Shown: positions 8,155 through 15,121 of the stretch, piece after piece
Numbering within the stretch: position 1 is the first letter of the stretch
Layout: every line of letters starts with the position of its first letter
Assembly (NCBI RefSeq): GCF_036231945.1
Contig: NZ_CP109599.1
Coordinates: forward strand, 5,359,501-5,423,500
Source of the DNA: Streptomyces sp. NBC_01429
GTDB lineage: Bacteria; Actinomycetota; Actinomycetes; Streptomycetales; Streptomycetaceae
Direction: 5' to 3'
Length of the DNA: 64,000 nt
Made by a program: the position numbers and the translations under genes
The notes under the pieces: generated by a model
What the model was told of the DNA's origin: nothing
Seen by the model: the letters and a program-made list of their open reading frames with translations, nothing else
Database searches by the model: none

Positions 8155-8657
8155 ACGGGCGCGTCTACGTGTCGACCGTCGTGGCCGAAGGGCCGGTGAA
8201 CGGGACCGTGGTGCGGGTGGTGTTGGGGGCGCGCCGGACGTACACACCGGAGGGCACCCTCCAGTGGCTGCGGGGTCAGGCGCACCGGATCGCCGACGGG
8301 CTCGACCCTGACCCGTACACGGCGTGGGCGGTGTACTCCGGGCCGGTGCTCGTGCCCGTGGCGGCCCATGTGCCGCACGCTCCTTCGGCGTTGCGGGCCT
8401 GGGGTGACGACCACGGGCAGCAGGACGCGGCCCGGCGGCGGCTGGTGTGCGGTGACCGGCTGACGGTCAGCACGGCGGACGGTTCCGGCCGCTACACCCT
8501 CACCGCCGTACCGACGGCGTTCCCGGACTCCGGGGCCGTCCGCTGCGGCGCTACGGCGCGAAAGCCGCGCCGGTGGTGGCCGTTTCGTCGCACTCGACGC
8601 CGACATACACGGCCACGTCCCGCACCACACGTCTCACCCACAGAAGGTCCCGCATGA
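8151..8657 (+). CDS. Hypothetical protein (168 aa), second gene of overlapping operon
   Basis: Starts at a GTG overlapping the previous stop (GTGA, 8151-8154) and ends in an ATGA overlap with the next gene, so translation is probably coupled on both sides. The N-terminal 115 residues look globular, with beta-strand-like segments (RVYVSTVVAEG, TVVRVVLGARRTY, GRYTLTAVPT). The C-terminus is a very basic tail of Arg, Trp and Pro (KPRRWWPFRRTRRRH), which could bind nucleic acid or membrane. No family was recognised and no TM helix is present. Coding is supported by the coupled junctions. Confidence 0.7.
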   Translation: MNGRVYVSTVVAEGPVNGTVVRVVLGARRTYTPEGTLQWLRGQAHRIADGLDPDPYTAWAVYSGPVLVPVAAHVPHAPSALRAWGDDHGQQDAARRRLVCGDRLTVSTADGSGRYTLTAVPTAFPDSGAVRCGATARKPRRWWPFRRTRRRHTRPRPAPHVSPTEGPA

Positions 8658-9127
8658 AGTCCCTTGTCCCCGCCGTATCCACCGCGTTGTTCACCGCCTC
8701 GGCGGTCGGTGTCGTGCACATCGCGCTCGGCGTACGGCGGCATCGCCAGCGCTGTCGGCTGACCACCGGCGAGATGCACGCGCGGCTCATGGCCGATCAG
8801 GAGCAGCATCCGGCGCTCGCCGTTATGTGGGCATCGTTGGCCGCATTCGCAGCTGAGGAGCGTACCCACCAACTCCACTGCCACCGCTGGTTACTTCTCT
8901 GGTCCCTTCAGCACCGCACCCGGATCGTCGCCCCCGGTGCCATGCGACGAGTGGCGGCAGACTTCATGCGGCATCCGGAGAACCGGTCGGCCTGGGAGTA
9001 CGCGCGGCACACAATGCTCGGGGAAGTCAGGGACGGCGCTGACCGGCGCTTCGTGCGGCTCTTCGACGACGCTTACGACACCTGGCACGAGCAGTCCATG
9101 GCCACCGAGGCCGGGGAGAGCTCGTGA
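8654..9127 (+). CDS. DUF6082-like protein with a TTA codon
   Basis: 157 aa. Start ATG 8654 overlaps the previous stop as ATGA; the open frame from 8573 is not used. An N-terminal hydrophobic helix (about residues 4-26) anchors the protein. The remainder is helical and contains DQEQHPALAVMWASL, HRWLLLWSLQHR and RHPENRSAWEYARHTM. This pattern resembles DUF6082 proteins of Streptomyces, an identification from memory and not certain. Leucine 80 is a TTA codon (8891-8893), so this gene, like the divergent XRE regulator, should depend on bldA. Its stop overlaps the next gene (GTGA). Confidence 0.75.
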   Translation: MKSLVPAVSTALFTASAVGVVHIALGVRRHRQRCRLTTGEMHARLMADQEQHPALAVMWASLAAFAAEERTHQLHCHRWLLLWSLQHRTRIVAPGAMRRVAADFMRHPENRSAWEYARHTMLGEVRDGADRRFVRLFDDAYDTWHEQSMATEAGESS

Positions 9128-9321
9128 GCGGCTCGCAGAGGACCATGGACGACGCGCCCCGGCTCGGGCTTCCCGTACCGGAGCCGGTCCCGGTAGCCGG
9201 ATGCGTCGTGTGCGCGGGGCTGCGCGCGCGGCGGGAGGAGGCCCGGCGTTCCGGGGACCTGTCCCGTGTCAGCGACCGCAATGTGGAGATGGCCCGTCAC
9301 CCGCACCGGCCCGCCCCGTGA
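9124..9321 (+). CDS. CxxC micro-protein (65 aa)
   Basis: GTG start embedded in the previous stop (GTGA, 9124-9127); its own stop overlaps the next start in the same way. It contains one GCVVCAG pair of cysteines followed by an Arg/Glu-rich helix (LRARREEARRSGDLSRVSDRNVEMARH) and a short His/Pro tail. A lone CxxC is too little for a classical zinc finger but could bind metal as a dimer. Similar small proteins are frequent beside XRE/TPR regulators in Streptomyces; the function is unknown. Confidence 0.7.
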   Translation: MSGSQRTMDDAPRLGLPVPEPVPVAGCVVCAGLRARREEARRSGDLSRVSDRNVEMARHPHRPAP

Positions 9322-9479
9322 GGCGGCTCGAAGCCCTTGCCGTCACCTTGGGCGCCGTCCTCGGGATCCTCGCCATAGCCGTCGCGATCGGGCGCGGTAG
9401 TGACTCGGCGCGGCCCGGGGTTGTGACCGGCAGGGGAGGGGCACCCGGCGACGACCCGCACTCGCACCACCGGCCCTGA
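9318..9479 (+). CDS. 53-aa single-pass membrane peptide
   Basis: Starts at GTG 9318 inside the GTGA overlap with the CxxC gene and ends at TGA 9479. It encodes 53 residues: a positively charged MRRLEAL start, one hydrophobic helix (about residues 8-24, VTLGAVLGILAIAVAIG), and a polar Gly/Asp/His-rich tail. It is too short for routine gene callers. The fourth consecutive 4-nt overlap in a row is the main evidence that it is translated. Function unknown; a membrane partner of the upstream proteins is one possibility. Confidence 0.6.
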   Translation: MRRLEALAVTLGAVLGILAIAVAIGRGSDSARPGVVTGRGGAPGDDPHSHHRP

Positions 9480-9515
9480 CCCGGTACCACCCGTACACGT
9501 CCCCGCCCGCAACGC

Positions 9516-9559
9516 GGCTGAGCCCGGCGACCACCCGCAGGTCGTCGCCGGGCTCAGCC
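9516..9559. terminator. Bidirectional hairpin terminator
   Basis: A perfect 16-bp stem: GGCTGAGCCCGGCGAC (9516-9531) pairs with 9544-9559 across a 12-nt loop. It sits between the end of the overlapping operon (+) and the end of the first aminopeptidase gene (-), so it can serve both convergent transcripts. There is no long U-tract, which is typical of Streptomyces. Confidence 0.8.
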
Positions 9560-9579
9560 CAGGACCAAAGACCCCGCGG

Positions 9580-12156
9580 CTACGCCGCGCCCGCCGCCTC
9601 GTCCGCCTCCTGTGCTCGCAGCGCGCGCTCCACGCCCGCGCGCGACTCCGAGAGCAGGCGGCGCAGCGCCGCGTTCGGGCCCGCCGAGGCGAGCCAGGCG
9701 TCCGTCGCTTCCAGCGTCTCCCGCGAGACCTGGAGGGCCGGGTAGAGGCCGACCGCGACCTGCTGGGCCATCTCGTGGGAGCGGGACTCCCAGACGCCCT
9801 CGACCGCCGCGAAGTACTTCTCCGTGTACGGGGCGAGCAGCTCGCGCTGGTCGGTCTGGACGAAGCCGCCGATCACCGCCTCCTGGAGGGAGTTGGGCAG
9901 CTTGTCGCTCTCCACCACCGACGCCCACGCCTCCGCCTTGGCCTCGGCCAGCGGGCGGGCCGAGCGGGCGGCCGCCGCGTGGCGTTCGCCGGCGGCCGTG
10001 CGGTCGCGCTCGTACTCGGCGGTGATCTCCTCCTCGTCGTGCAGGCCCACCGCCGCCAGCCGCTGGACGAACGCCCAGCGCAACTCGGTGTCGACGGCCA
10101 GGCCCTCGACCGTCTCCGTACCGTCCAGCAGCCCCTGCAACAGGTCGAGCTGCTGCGGGGTGCGCGCGGTCACGGCGAACGCCCTTGCCCACGCCAGCTG
10201 GTGGTCGCTGCCCGGCTCGGCCACCCGGAGGTGGGCCAGCGTGGCGTCCGTCCACCGGGTCAGCCCGGCCTCGCGCCACGCGGGCGCGGCGTACAGGTCG
10301 AGCGCCAGCTTCACCTGGCGGTGCAGGGACTGGACGACGCCGATGTCCGACTCCTTGGCGATGCCGGACAGCACCAGCTCCAGGTAGTCGCGCGTGGCCA
10401 GTTCGCCGTCGCGCGTCATGTCCCACGCCGAGGCCCAGGACAGCGCGCGCGGCAGCGACTCGGCGAAGTCGCCGAGGTGTTCGGTGACGACCCGCAGCGA
10501 CTCCTCGTCCAGCCGGACCTTCGCGTACGACAGGTCGTCGTCGTTGAGGAGGATGACCGCCGGGCGCGGGGTGTTCGCCGGGAACGGCACCTCCGTGCGC
10601 GCGCCGTCCACGTCCAGCTCGATCCGGCTCGTACGGACCAGCTTGCCGTCGCCGTCCAGGTCGTAGCAGCCGACCGCGATCCGGTGCGGACGCAGGACGG
10701 GGGAGCCCTTCGCGCCCTCCGGCAGCGCCGGGGCCTCCTGGAGCACGGCCAGGGACGTCACATGACCCGCGTCGTCCAGCTCGATCTCCGGGCGCAGGAT
10801 GTTGATGCCGGCCGTCTCCAGCCACGACTTCGACCAGGTCTTCAGGTCACGCCCGGAGGTCTCCTCCAGCGCGCCCAGCAGATCCGACAGGCGCGTGTTG
10901 CCGAACGCGTGCGCCTTGAAGTACGCCTGCACGCCCTTGAAGAACTCGTCCTGGCCGACGTACGCGACGAGCTGCTTCAGTACCGAGGCGCCCTTGGCGT
11001 ACGTGATGCCGTCGAAGTTGACCAGCACGTCGTCCAGGTCACGGATCTCCGCCATGATCGGGTGCGTGGAGGGCAGCTGGTCCTGCCGGTAGGCCCAGGT
11101 CTTCATCGAGTTGGCGAACGTCGTCCACGAATGCGGCCACCGGGACTCCGGCGCGTACGCCAGGCAGGCGATCGACGTGTACGTGGCGAACGACTCGTTC
11201 AGCCACAGGTCGTTCCACCACTCCATGGTGACCAGGTCGCCGAACCACATGTGCGCCAGCTCGTGCAGGATCGTCTCGGCCCGCGTCTCGTACGCCGCGT
11301 CCGTCACCTTCGAACGGAAGACGTACTGGTCGCGGATGGTCACCGCGCCCGCGTTCTCCATCGCGCCCGCGTTGAACTCCGGCACGAACAGCTGGTCGTA
11401 CTTGGCGAAGGGGTAGTCGTACGCGAACTTCTCCTGGAACCAGTCGAAGCCCTGCCGCGTGACCTCGAAGATCGCGTCCGAGTCGAGGTACTCGGCGAGC
11501 GAGGGCCGGCAGTAGATACCGAGCGGCACCGACTGCCCGTCCTTCTCGTACGAGCTGTGCACCGAGTGGTACGGGCCGACGATCAGCGCGGTGATGTACG
11601 ACGAGATGCGCGGCGTCGGCTCGAATACCCAGGTGTGGTCGCTCGGCTCGGGCGTCGGCGAGTTCGAGACGACGGTCCAGCCGTCGGGGGCCTTCACGGT
11701 GAACTGGAAGGTCGCCTTCAGGTCCGGCTGCTCGAACGACGCGAAGACGCGCCGCGCGTCCGGCACCTCGAACTGCGTGTAGAGATAAGCCTGCTGGTCG
11801 ACCGGGTCGACGAAGCGGTGCAGCCCCTCACCCGTGTTCGTGTACGCGCACTCCGCGACGACCGTCAGCTCGTTGTCGCCCTCGTGCAGCCCGTCCAGCG
11901 CGATCCGCGAGTCCTTGAAGACGGCGGCGGCGTCCAGCGCGGTCCCGTTCAGCACGACCTCGTGCACGGCGGGAGCCACCAGGTCGATGAACGTCCCGGC
12001 CCCGGCCTCCGCGCTCCGGAAGCGCACGGTGGCCGCGGACCGGAAGGTGCCCCCCTCCTGCGCTCCGGAGAGGTCGAGGTCGATCTCGTACGAATCCACG
12101 GTGAGCAGCTTCGCCCGCTGCTGCGCCTCTTCGCGGGTCAGATTGGTGCCGGGCAC
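9580..12156 (-). CDS. pepN: Aminopeptidase N (M1 zinc metallopeptidase), copy 1
   Basis: 858 aa, GTG start (MPGTNLTREEA) with GAGGAG 8 nt upstream. M1 features: exopeptidase motif GAMENAG, zinc site HELAHMWFGDLVTMEWWNDLWLNESFA (HExxH plus downstream Glu), and a C-terminal ERAP1-like helical domain. It removes N-terminal residues from peptides, mostly in the cytoplasm; no signal peptide is present. A second gene (21368-23959) is clearly paralogous along its whole length, including start MPGxNL and near-identical catalytic stretches, so the locus holds two PepN enzymes about 9 kb apart. It is the last gene before the accessory cluster. Confidence 0.95.
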   Translation of the reverse strand: MPGTNLTREEAQQRAKLLTVDSYEIDLDLSGAQEGGTFRSAATVRFRSAEAGAGTFIDLVAPAVHEVVLNGTALDAAAVFKDSRIALDGLHEGDNELTVVAECAYTNTGEGLHRFVDPVDQQAYLYTQFEVPDARRVFASFEQPDLKATFQFTVKAPDGWTVVSNSPTPEPSDHTWVFEPTPRISSYITALIVGPYHSVHSSYEKDGQSVPLGIYCRPSLAEYLDSDAIFEVTRQGFDWFQEKFAYDYPFAKYDQLFVPEFNAGAMENAGAVTIRDQYVFRSKVTDAAYETRAETILHELAHMWFGDLVTMEWWNDLWLNESFATYTSIACLAYAPESRWPHSWTTFANSMKTWAYRQDQLPSTHPIMAEIRDLDDVLVNFDGITYAKGASVLKQLVAYVGQDEFFKGVQAYFKAHAFGNTRLSDLLGALEETSGRDLKTWSKSWLETAGINILRPEIELDDAGHVTSLAVLQEAPALPEGAKGSPVLRPHRIAVGCYDLDGDGKLVRTSRIELDVDGARTEVPFPANTPRPAVILLNDDDLSYAKVRLDEESLRVVTEHLGDFAESLPRALSWASAWDMTRDGELATRDYLELVLSGIAKESDIGVVQSLHRQVKLALDLYAAPAWREAGLTRWTDATLAHLRVAEPGSDHQLAWARAFAVTARTPQQLDLLQGLLDGTETVEGLAVDTELRWAFVQRLAAVGLHDEEEITAEYERDRTAAGERHAAAARSARPLAEAKAEAWASVVESDKLPNSLQEAVIGGFVQTDQRELLAPYTEKYFAAVEGVWESRSHEMAQQVAVGLYPALQVSRETLEATDAWLASAGPNAALRRLLSESRAGVERALRAQEADEAAGAA

Positions 12157-12230
12157 GCGGTCATCTCCTCGGTATGTCCTCGGTCTGTGACGTTTGGGTT
12201 CATCCTTCCACGCGGGGCCGGTGCGATGAG

Positions 12231-12302
12231 GTGGCTATCCAGGTAGCTATTCGCGTGGCTGTCCAAGTGGCTATTGAGGTGGCCAGCCAAGTAGCTATGA
12301 GG
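12231..12302 (+). repeat. Six-copy 12-bp tandem repeat
   Basis: Six adjacent 12-base units with consensus GTGGCTATCCAG: GTGGCTATCCAG, GTAGCTATTCGC, GTGGCTGTCCAA, GTGGCTATTGAG, GTGGCCAGCCAA, GTAGCTATGAGG. Read on + in one frame they give Val-Ala-x-x six times, but no convincing gene contains them. The array lies upstream of the aminopeptidase gene and ends where the MazF remnant begins. Confidence 0.85.
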
Positions 12303-12504
12303 TTCCTACTCGAACACCTCGCGCGTTCTGACCTTCCAGGTCTTTCTCGGCGCGGACGAATGCGGGCTGGCCAAGGACTCCAAAGTCCAGTGCGAGCAGG
12401 TACGGGCCATCACCCCGGACCGGCTCAACGGCCGGGTCGGCTCCGTACCGCGCCAGCGCATGGCCGAGATCGACACGGCGCTCCGCCGGCATCTGGGGCT
12501 CTGA
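12301..12504 (+). pseudogene. MazF/PemK-type toxin remnant, C-terminal half only
   Basis: Frame 12301-12504 encodes 67 residues ending in TGA. It matches the C-terminal half of MazF/PemK endoribonuclease toxins: YSNTSRVLTFQVFLGADE, then CGLAKDSKVQCEQVRAI, then RVGSVPRQRMAEIDTALRRHLGL. In that family the corresponding segment is TSN-x-RV-x-FQV-L, GL-x-KDSK-x-Q-EQVR, and a final helix ending in L-L-L/GL. The N-terminal half, including the RGDI/WWVDL strand and the catalytic Arg, is missing. The frame opens directly after an in-frame TGA (12298-12300) with no start codon, and the DNA before it is the 12-bp repeat array. No antitoxin is adjacent. It is a decayed toxin gene. Confidence 0.8.
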
Positions 12505-12606
12505 CCTCCGCCTACGGTCGGGCGGCCCGGCGCGAGGGGCGCGGTTCGCCGAAGCGTGAGGTCGCGGCCGTTGTTCCCGGCCGCCGTCCGGCGAAGGCTG
12601 TGCCCT

Positions 12607-13809
12607 ATGGAACAAATAATCGAACAGCCCCCGGAGCGGGGCGCGTTGGCGCCCGCCGTGCTCGCCCTCGCCGCAGCGACGTTCACCGTGGTCACCACCG
12701 AGATGCTGCCGGTCGGCCTGCTCACCGCGCTGGGCGACGGGCTGCGCCTCAGCGACGGTACGGCCGGGCTCACCGTCACCCTGCCCGGCGTGGTCGCCGC
12801 CCTCGCCGCGCTCGTACTGCCCGTCGCCGTGCGCGGCGCGGACCGGCGGAGCGTGCTCGGCGCGCTGCTGGCGCTGCTGGCCGGGGCCAATCTGCTGGCC
12901 GCGCTCGCGCCCACCTTCGGCGTGCTGCTGGCGGCGCGGTCGCTGGTCGGGGTCTGCATCGGGGGCGTGTGGGCGGTCGCGGCGGGGCTGGGCGTCCGGC
13001 TCGTACGCGGCGAGCAGGCCGGGCGCGCCACCGCCGTGATCTTCAGCGGGATCGCCCTGGCGTCGGTGCTCGGCGTGCCGGCCGGGACGCTGATGGGCGC
13101 CCTGGCCGGCTGGCGCTGGGCGTTCGCCGCGCTGGCGGGGCTCGCGCTGGCGGTCGCCGCGCTGCTCGCCGCCCTGCTGCCGCCGCTGCCCCCGCGCGGT
13201 GCCGTGCGTCCCGCCGAGATCGCCGGGCTGCTGCGGCTCCCCGCCCTGCGGGCCGGGATGCTCGCGGTCGCGCTGCTGGTCACCGGGCACTTCGCCGCGT
13301 ACACCTACGTACGGCCCGCCCTGGAGCGGGTGCCCGCGATCCGTCCCGGGACGGTCGGCGTGCTGCTGCTGGTGTACGGGATCGCGGGCGTGGCCGGGAA
13401 CTTCCTGGGCGGCGCGGTCGCCGCCCGTACGCCGCGCCGGGCGCTGCTGACCGTCTCGGCCGTCCTGGCCGGGGCCGTCCTGCTGACCGTGCCCGCCGGG
13501 GGCTCGCTCCCGGCCACGGTGGCGCTGCTCGTCGTCTGGGGGCTGGCGTACGGCGGTGTCTCCGTCAGCGCGCAGAACTGGCTGATGGCCGCCGTGCCCG
13601 CGCACCGCGAGGCGGGCTCCGCGCTCTTCGCCGGGATATTCAACGCGGCGATCGCCCTGGGCGCGCTGGCCGGGGGCCGGGCCGCGGACCGCTTCGAGGT
13701 CGCCGGGGCGCTCTGGCTCGGCGGCACCCTCGCCGCGCTCGCGCTCGGGGCGGGCCTGGCGGCGGGGAGAGCGGAGACGGGGCGGGGCTCACGCGCGTAC
13801 AGACCGTGA
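12607..13809 (+). CDS. MFS transporter, DHA1-type exporter
   Basis: 400 aa, ATG start. Twelve hydrophobic segments in two halves; the N-terminal one reads LAAATFTVVTTEMLPVGLL, typical of the DHA1 sugar-efflux/arabinose-efflux permeases (AraJ/YdhP type), where a TTEMLPVGLL-like motif is conserved. An inter-domain loop lies near residues 195-205 (PPLPPRGAV). Such proteins export small molecules by proton exchange; the substrate is unknown. The upstream frame to 12556 is ignored because it adds a basic, unlikely leader. The stop lies inside a 31-bp tandem repeat. No adjacent regulator suggests drug-inducible control. Confidence 0.88.
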   Translation: MEQIIEQPPERGALAPAVLALAAATFTVVTTEMLPVGLLTALGDGLRLSDGTAGLTVTLPGVVAALAALVLPVAVRGADRRSVLGALLALLAGANLLAALAPTFGVLLAARSLVGVCIGGVWAVAAGLGVRLVRGEQAGRATAVIFSGIALASVLGVPAGTLMGALAGWRWAFAALAGLALAVAALLAALLPPLPPRGAVRPAEIAGLLRLPALRAGMLAVALLVTGHFAAYTYVRPALERVPAIRPGTVGVLLLVYGIAGVAGNFLGGAVAARTPRRALLTVSAVLAGAVLLTVPAGGSLPATVALLVVWGLAYGGVSVSAQNWLMAAVPAHREAGSALFAGIFNAAIALGALAGGRAADRFEVAGALWLGGTLAALALGAGLAAGRAETGRGSRAYRP

Positions 13810-13876
13810 CGTACGCGCGGATCGTACGCACAGACCGTGACGTAGGCGCGGACCGTACGTACAGACCGTGACGCAC
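13800..13876. repeat. 31-bp tandem repeat, 2.5 copies, overlapping the MFS stop codon
   Basis: CAGACCGTGACG recurs at 13800, 13831 and 13862 with an exact 31-base period. Units are CAGACCGTGACGTACGCGCG plus ATCGTACGCA and near-identical copies. The first copy contains the MFS stop codon (13807-13809), so the repeat lies in the 3' tail of that gene and the gap before asd. It is rich in CGTACG half-palindromes and may fold as RNA. Confidence 0.85.
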
Positions 13877-13913
13877 GAGAGTCCCAGGGGCCCCGCCCCG
13901 GTGGCCTACCGCC

Positions 13914-14942
13914 TCAGGCCGTCAGCTCCGCCGCCACCAGCTCCGCGATCTGGACGGCGTTCAGCGCCGCGCCCTTGCGCAGGTTGTCGCCGGAGACGAA
14001 GAGGGCGAGGCTGTTCTCGGCCGTCTCGTCGTTCCTGATCCGGCCCACGTACGAGACGTCCTTGCCCGCGGCCTGGAGCGGCGTCGGGATCTCGGACAGC
14101 TCCACGCCCGGCGCGTCCTTCAGCAGCTCGTACGCGCGCTCCACGCTGATCGGGCGGGCGAAGCGGGCGTTGACCTGGAGCGAGTGACCGGTGAAGACCG
14201 GCACGCGGACACAGGTGCCGGAGACCTTCAGGCCGGGGATCTCCAGGATCTTGCGGGACTCGTTGCGGAGCTTCTGCTCCTCGTCCGTCTCGAACGAGCC
14301 GTCGTCCACGACGGAACCGGCGAGCGGCAGCACGTTGAAGGCGATGGGCCGCTTGTAGACGGCCGGCTCCGGGAAGTCGACGGCCCCGCCGTCGTGCGTG
14401 AGCCGGTCCGCCTCGGCCACGACCTTCTGCGCCTGGCCGTGCAGCTCGGCGACGCCGGCCAGGCCCGAGCCCGACACGGCCTGGTAGGTGGTGGCGACCA
14501 GGGCCGTCAGCTCCGCCTCGTCGTGCAGCGGGCGCAGCACCGGCATGGCGGCCATCGTGGTGCAGTTCGGGTTGGCGATGATGCCCTTGGGGCGGTTCGC
14601 GATCGCGTGCGGGTTGACCTCGGAGACGACCAGCGGCACCTCGGGGTCGCGCCGCCAGGCGGAGGAGTTGTCGATCACGACGGCGCCCTGGGCCGCGACC
14701 TTCTCGGCGAGCACCTTCGAGGTGGCGCCACCGGCAGAGAAGAGCACGATGTCGAGGCCCGTGTAGTCGGCCGTCGACGCGTCCTCGACCGTGATCGCGC
14801 GGTCCTGCCACTCGATGACCGAGCCCGCGGAGCGGGCGGACGCGAACAGCCGCAGCTCGGCCACGGGGAAGCCGCGCTCGGCCAGGATGCTGCGCATGAC
14901 CGTGCCGACCTGACCGGTGGCTCCGACGATTCCGACCTTCAC
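13914..14942 (-). CDS. asd: Aspartate-semialdehyde dehydrogenase
   Basis: 342 aa from GTG 14942, chosen because a good AGGAG precedes it and it gives the canonical VKVGIVGATGQVGTVMRSIL start with the NADP-binding GxxGxxG. The frame runs on to 15092 but the extra 50 residues are Gly/Thr-rich and not family-like. The catalytic Cys is in NPNCTTMAAMPVL, the acid/His pair follows (SGSGLAGVAELHGQ), and VFTGHS is present. The enzyme reduces aspartyl phosphate in the lysine/threonine/methionine branch. No lysC/ask is adjacent on this side, unlike the usual ask-asd operon, so this may be a stand-alone copy. Confidence 0.94.
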   Translation of the reverse strand: MKVGIVGATGQVGTVMRSILAERGFPVAELRLFASARSAGSVIEWQDRAITVEDASTADYTGLDIVLFSAGGATSKVLAEKVAAQGAVVIDNSSAWRRDPEVPLVVSEVNPHAIANRPKGIIANPNCTTMAAMPVLRPLHDEAELTALVATTYQAVSGSGLAGVAELHGQAQKVVAEADRLTHDGGAVDFPEPAVYKRPIAFNVLPLAGSVVDDGSFETDEEQKLRNESRKILEIPGLKVSGTCVRVPVFTGHSLQVNARFARPISVERAYELLKDAPGVELSEIPTPLQAAGKDVSYVGRIRNDETAENSLALFVSGDNLRKGAALNAVQIAELVAAELTA

Positions 14943-15057
14943 TGAGGCTCCTTCGTTCACGGCTGTGCCCGTCCCTGTCCCGGGACCACGTTCCATCATC
15001 ATGCGTCTGTCCCCGGTCCGCTTGTCCAATCCATTGTCCAAGGGCCGGGACGCGGAA

Positions 15058-15085
15058 GGGCGGGCGCCCCGAGGGACGCCCGCCC
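15058..15085 (-). terminator. Terminator after the secreted subtilase gene
   Basis: GGGCGGGCG (15058-15066) pairs with CGCCCGCCC (15077-15085), with a 10-nt loop, just past the stop of the subtilase gene, which reads leftward. The same region carries a direct repeat of TTGTCCAA (15024-15043) upstream of asd. Confidence 0.65.
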
Positions 15086-15121
15086 CGATCACGACATGCC
15101 GTTACCGACTGTTATGTACGG

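Larger units (their letters stand above)
12157..12606. other. 450-bp region without an intact gene
   Basis: Between the aminopeptidase start (-) and the MFS start (+). It holds the 12-bp repeat array (12231-12302) and the MazF remnant (12301-12504), followed by about 100 bp that must carry the MFS promoter. No intact protein gene is supported; open frames crossing this part are shadows. Confidence 0.7.

Noticed and set aside
12174..13871. 565-codon frame containing the Val-Ala repeats
   Set aside because: It runs out of frame over the MFS gene and has random Arg/Ala composition after the repeats; no start or domain supports it.
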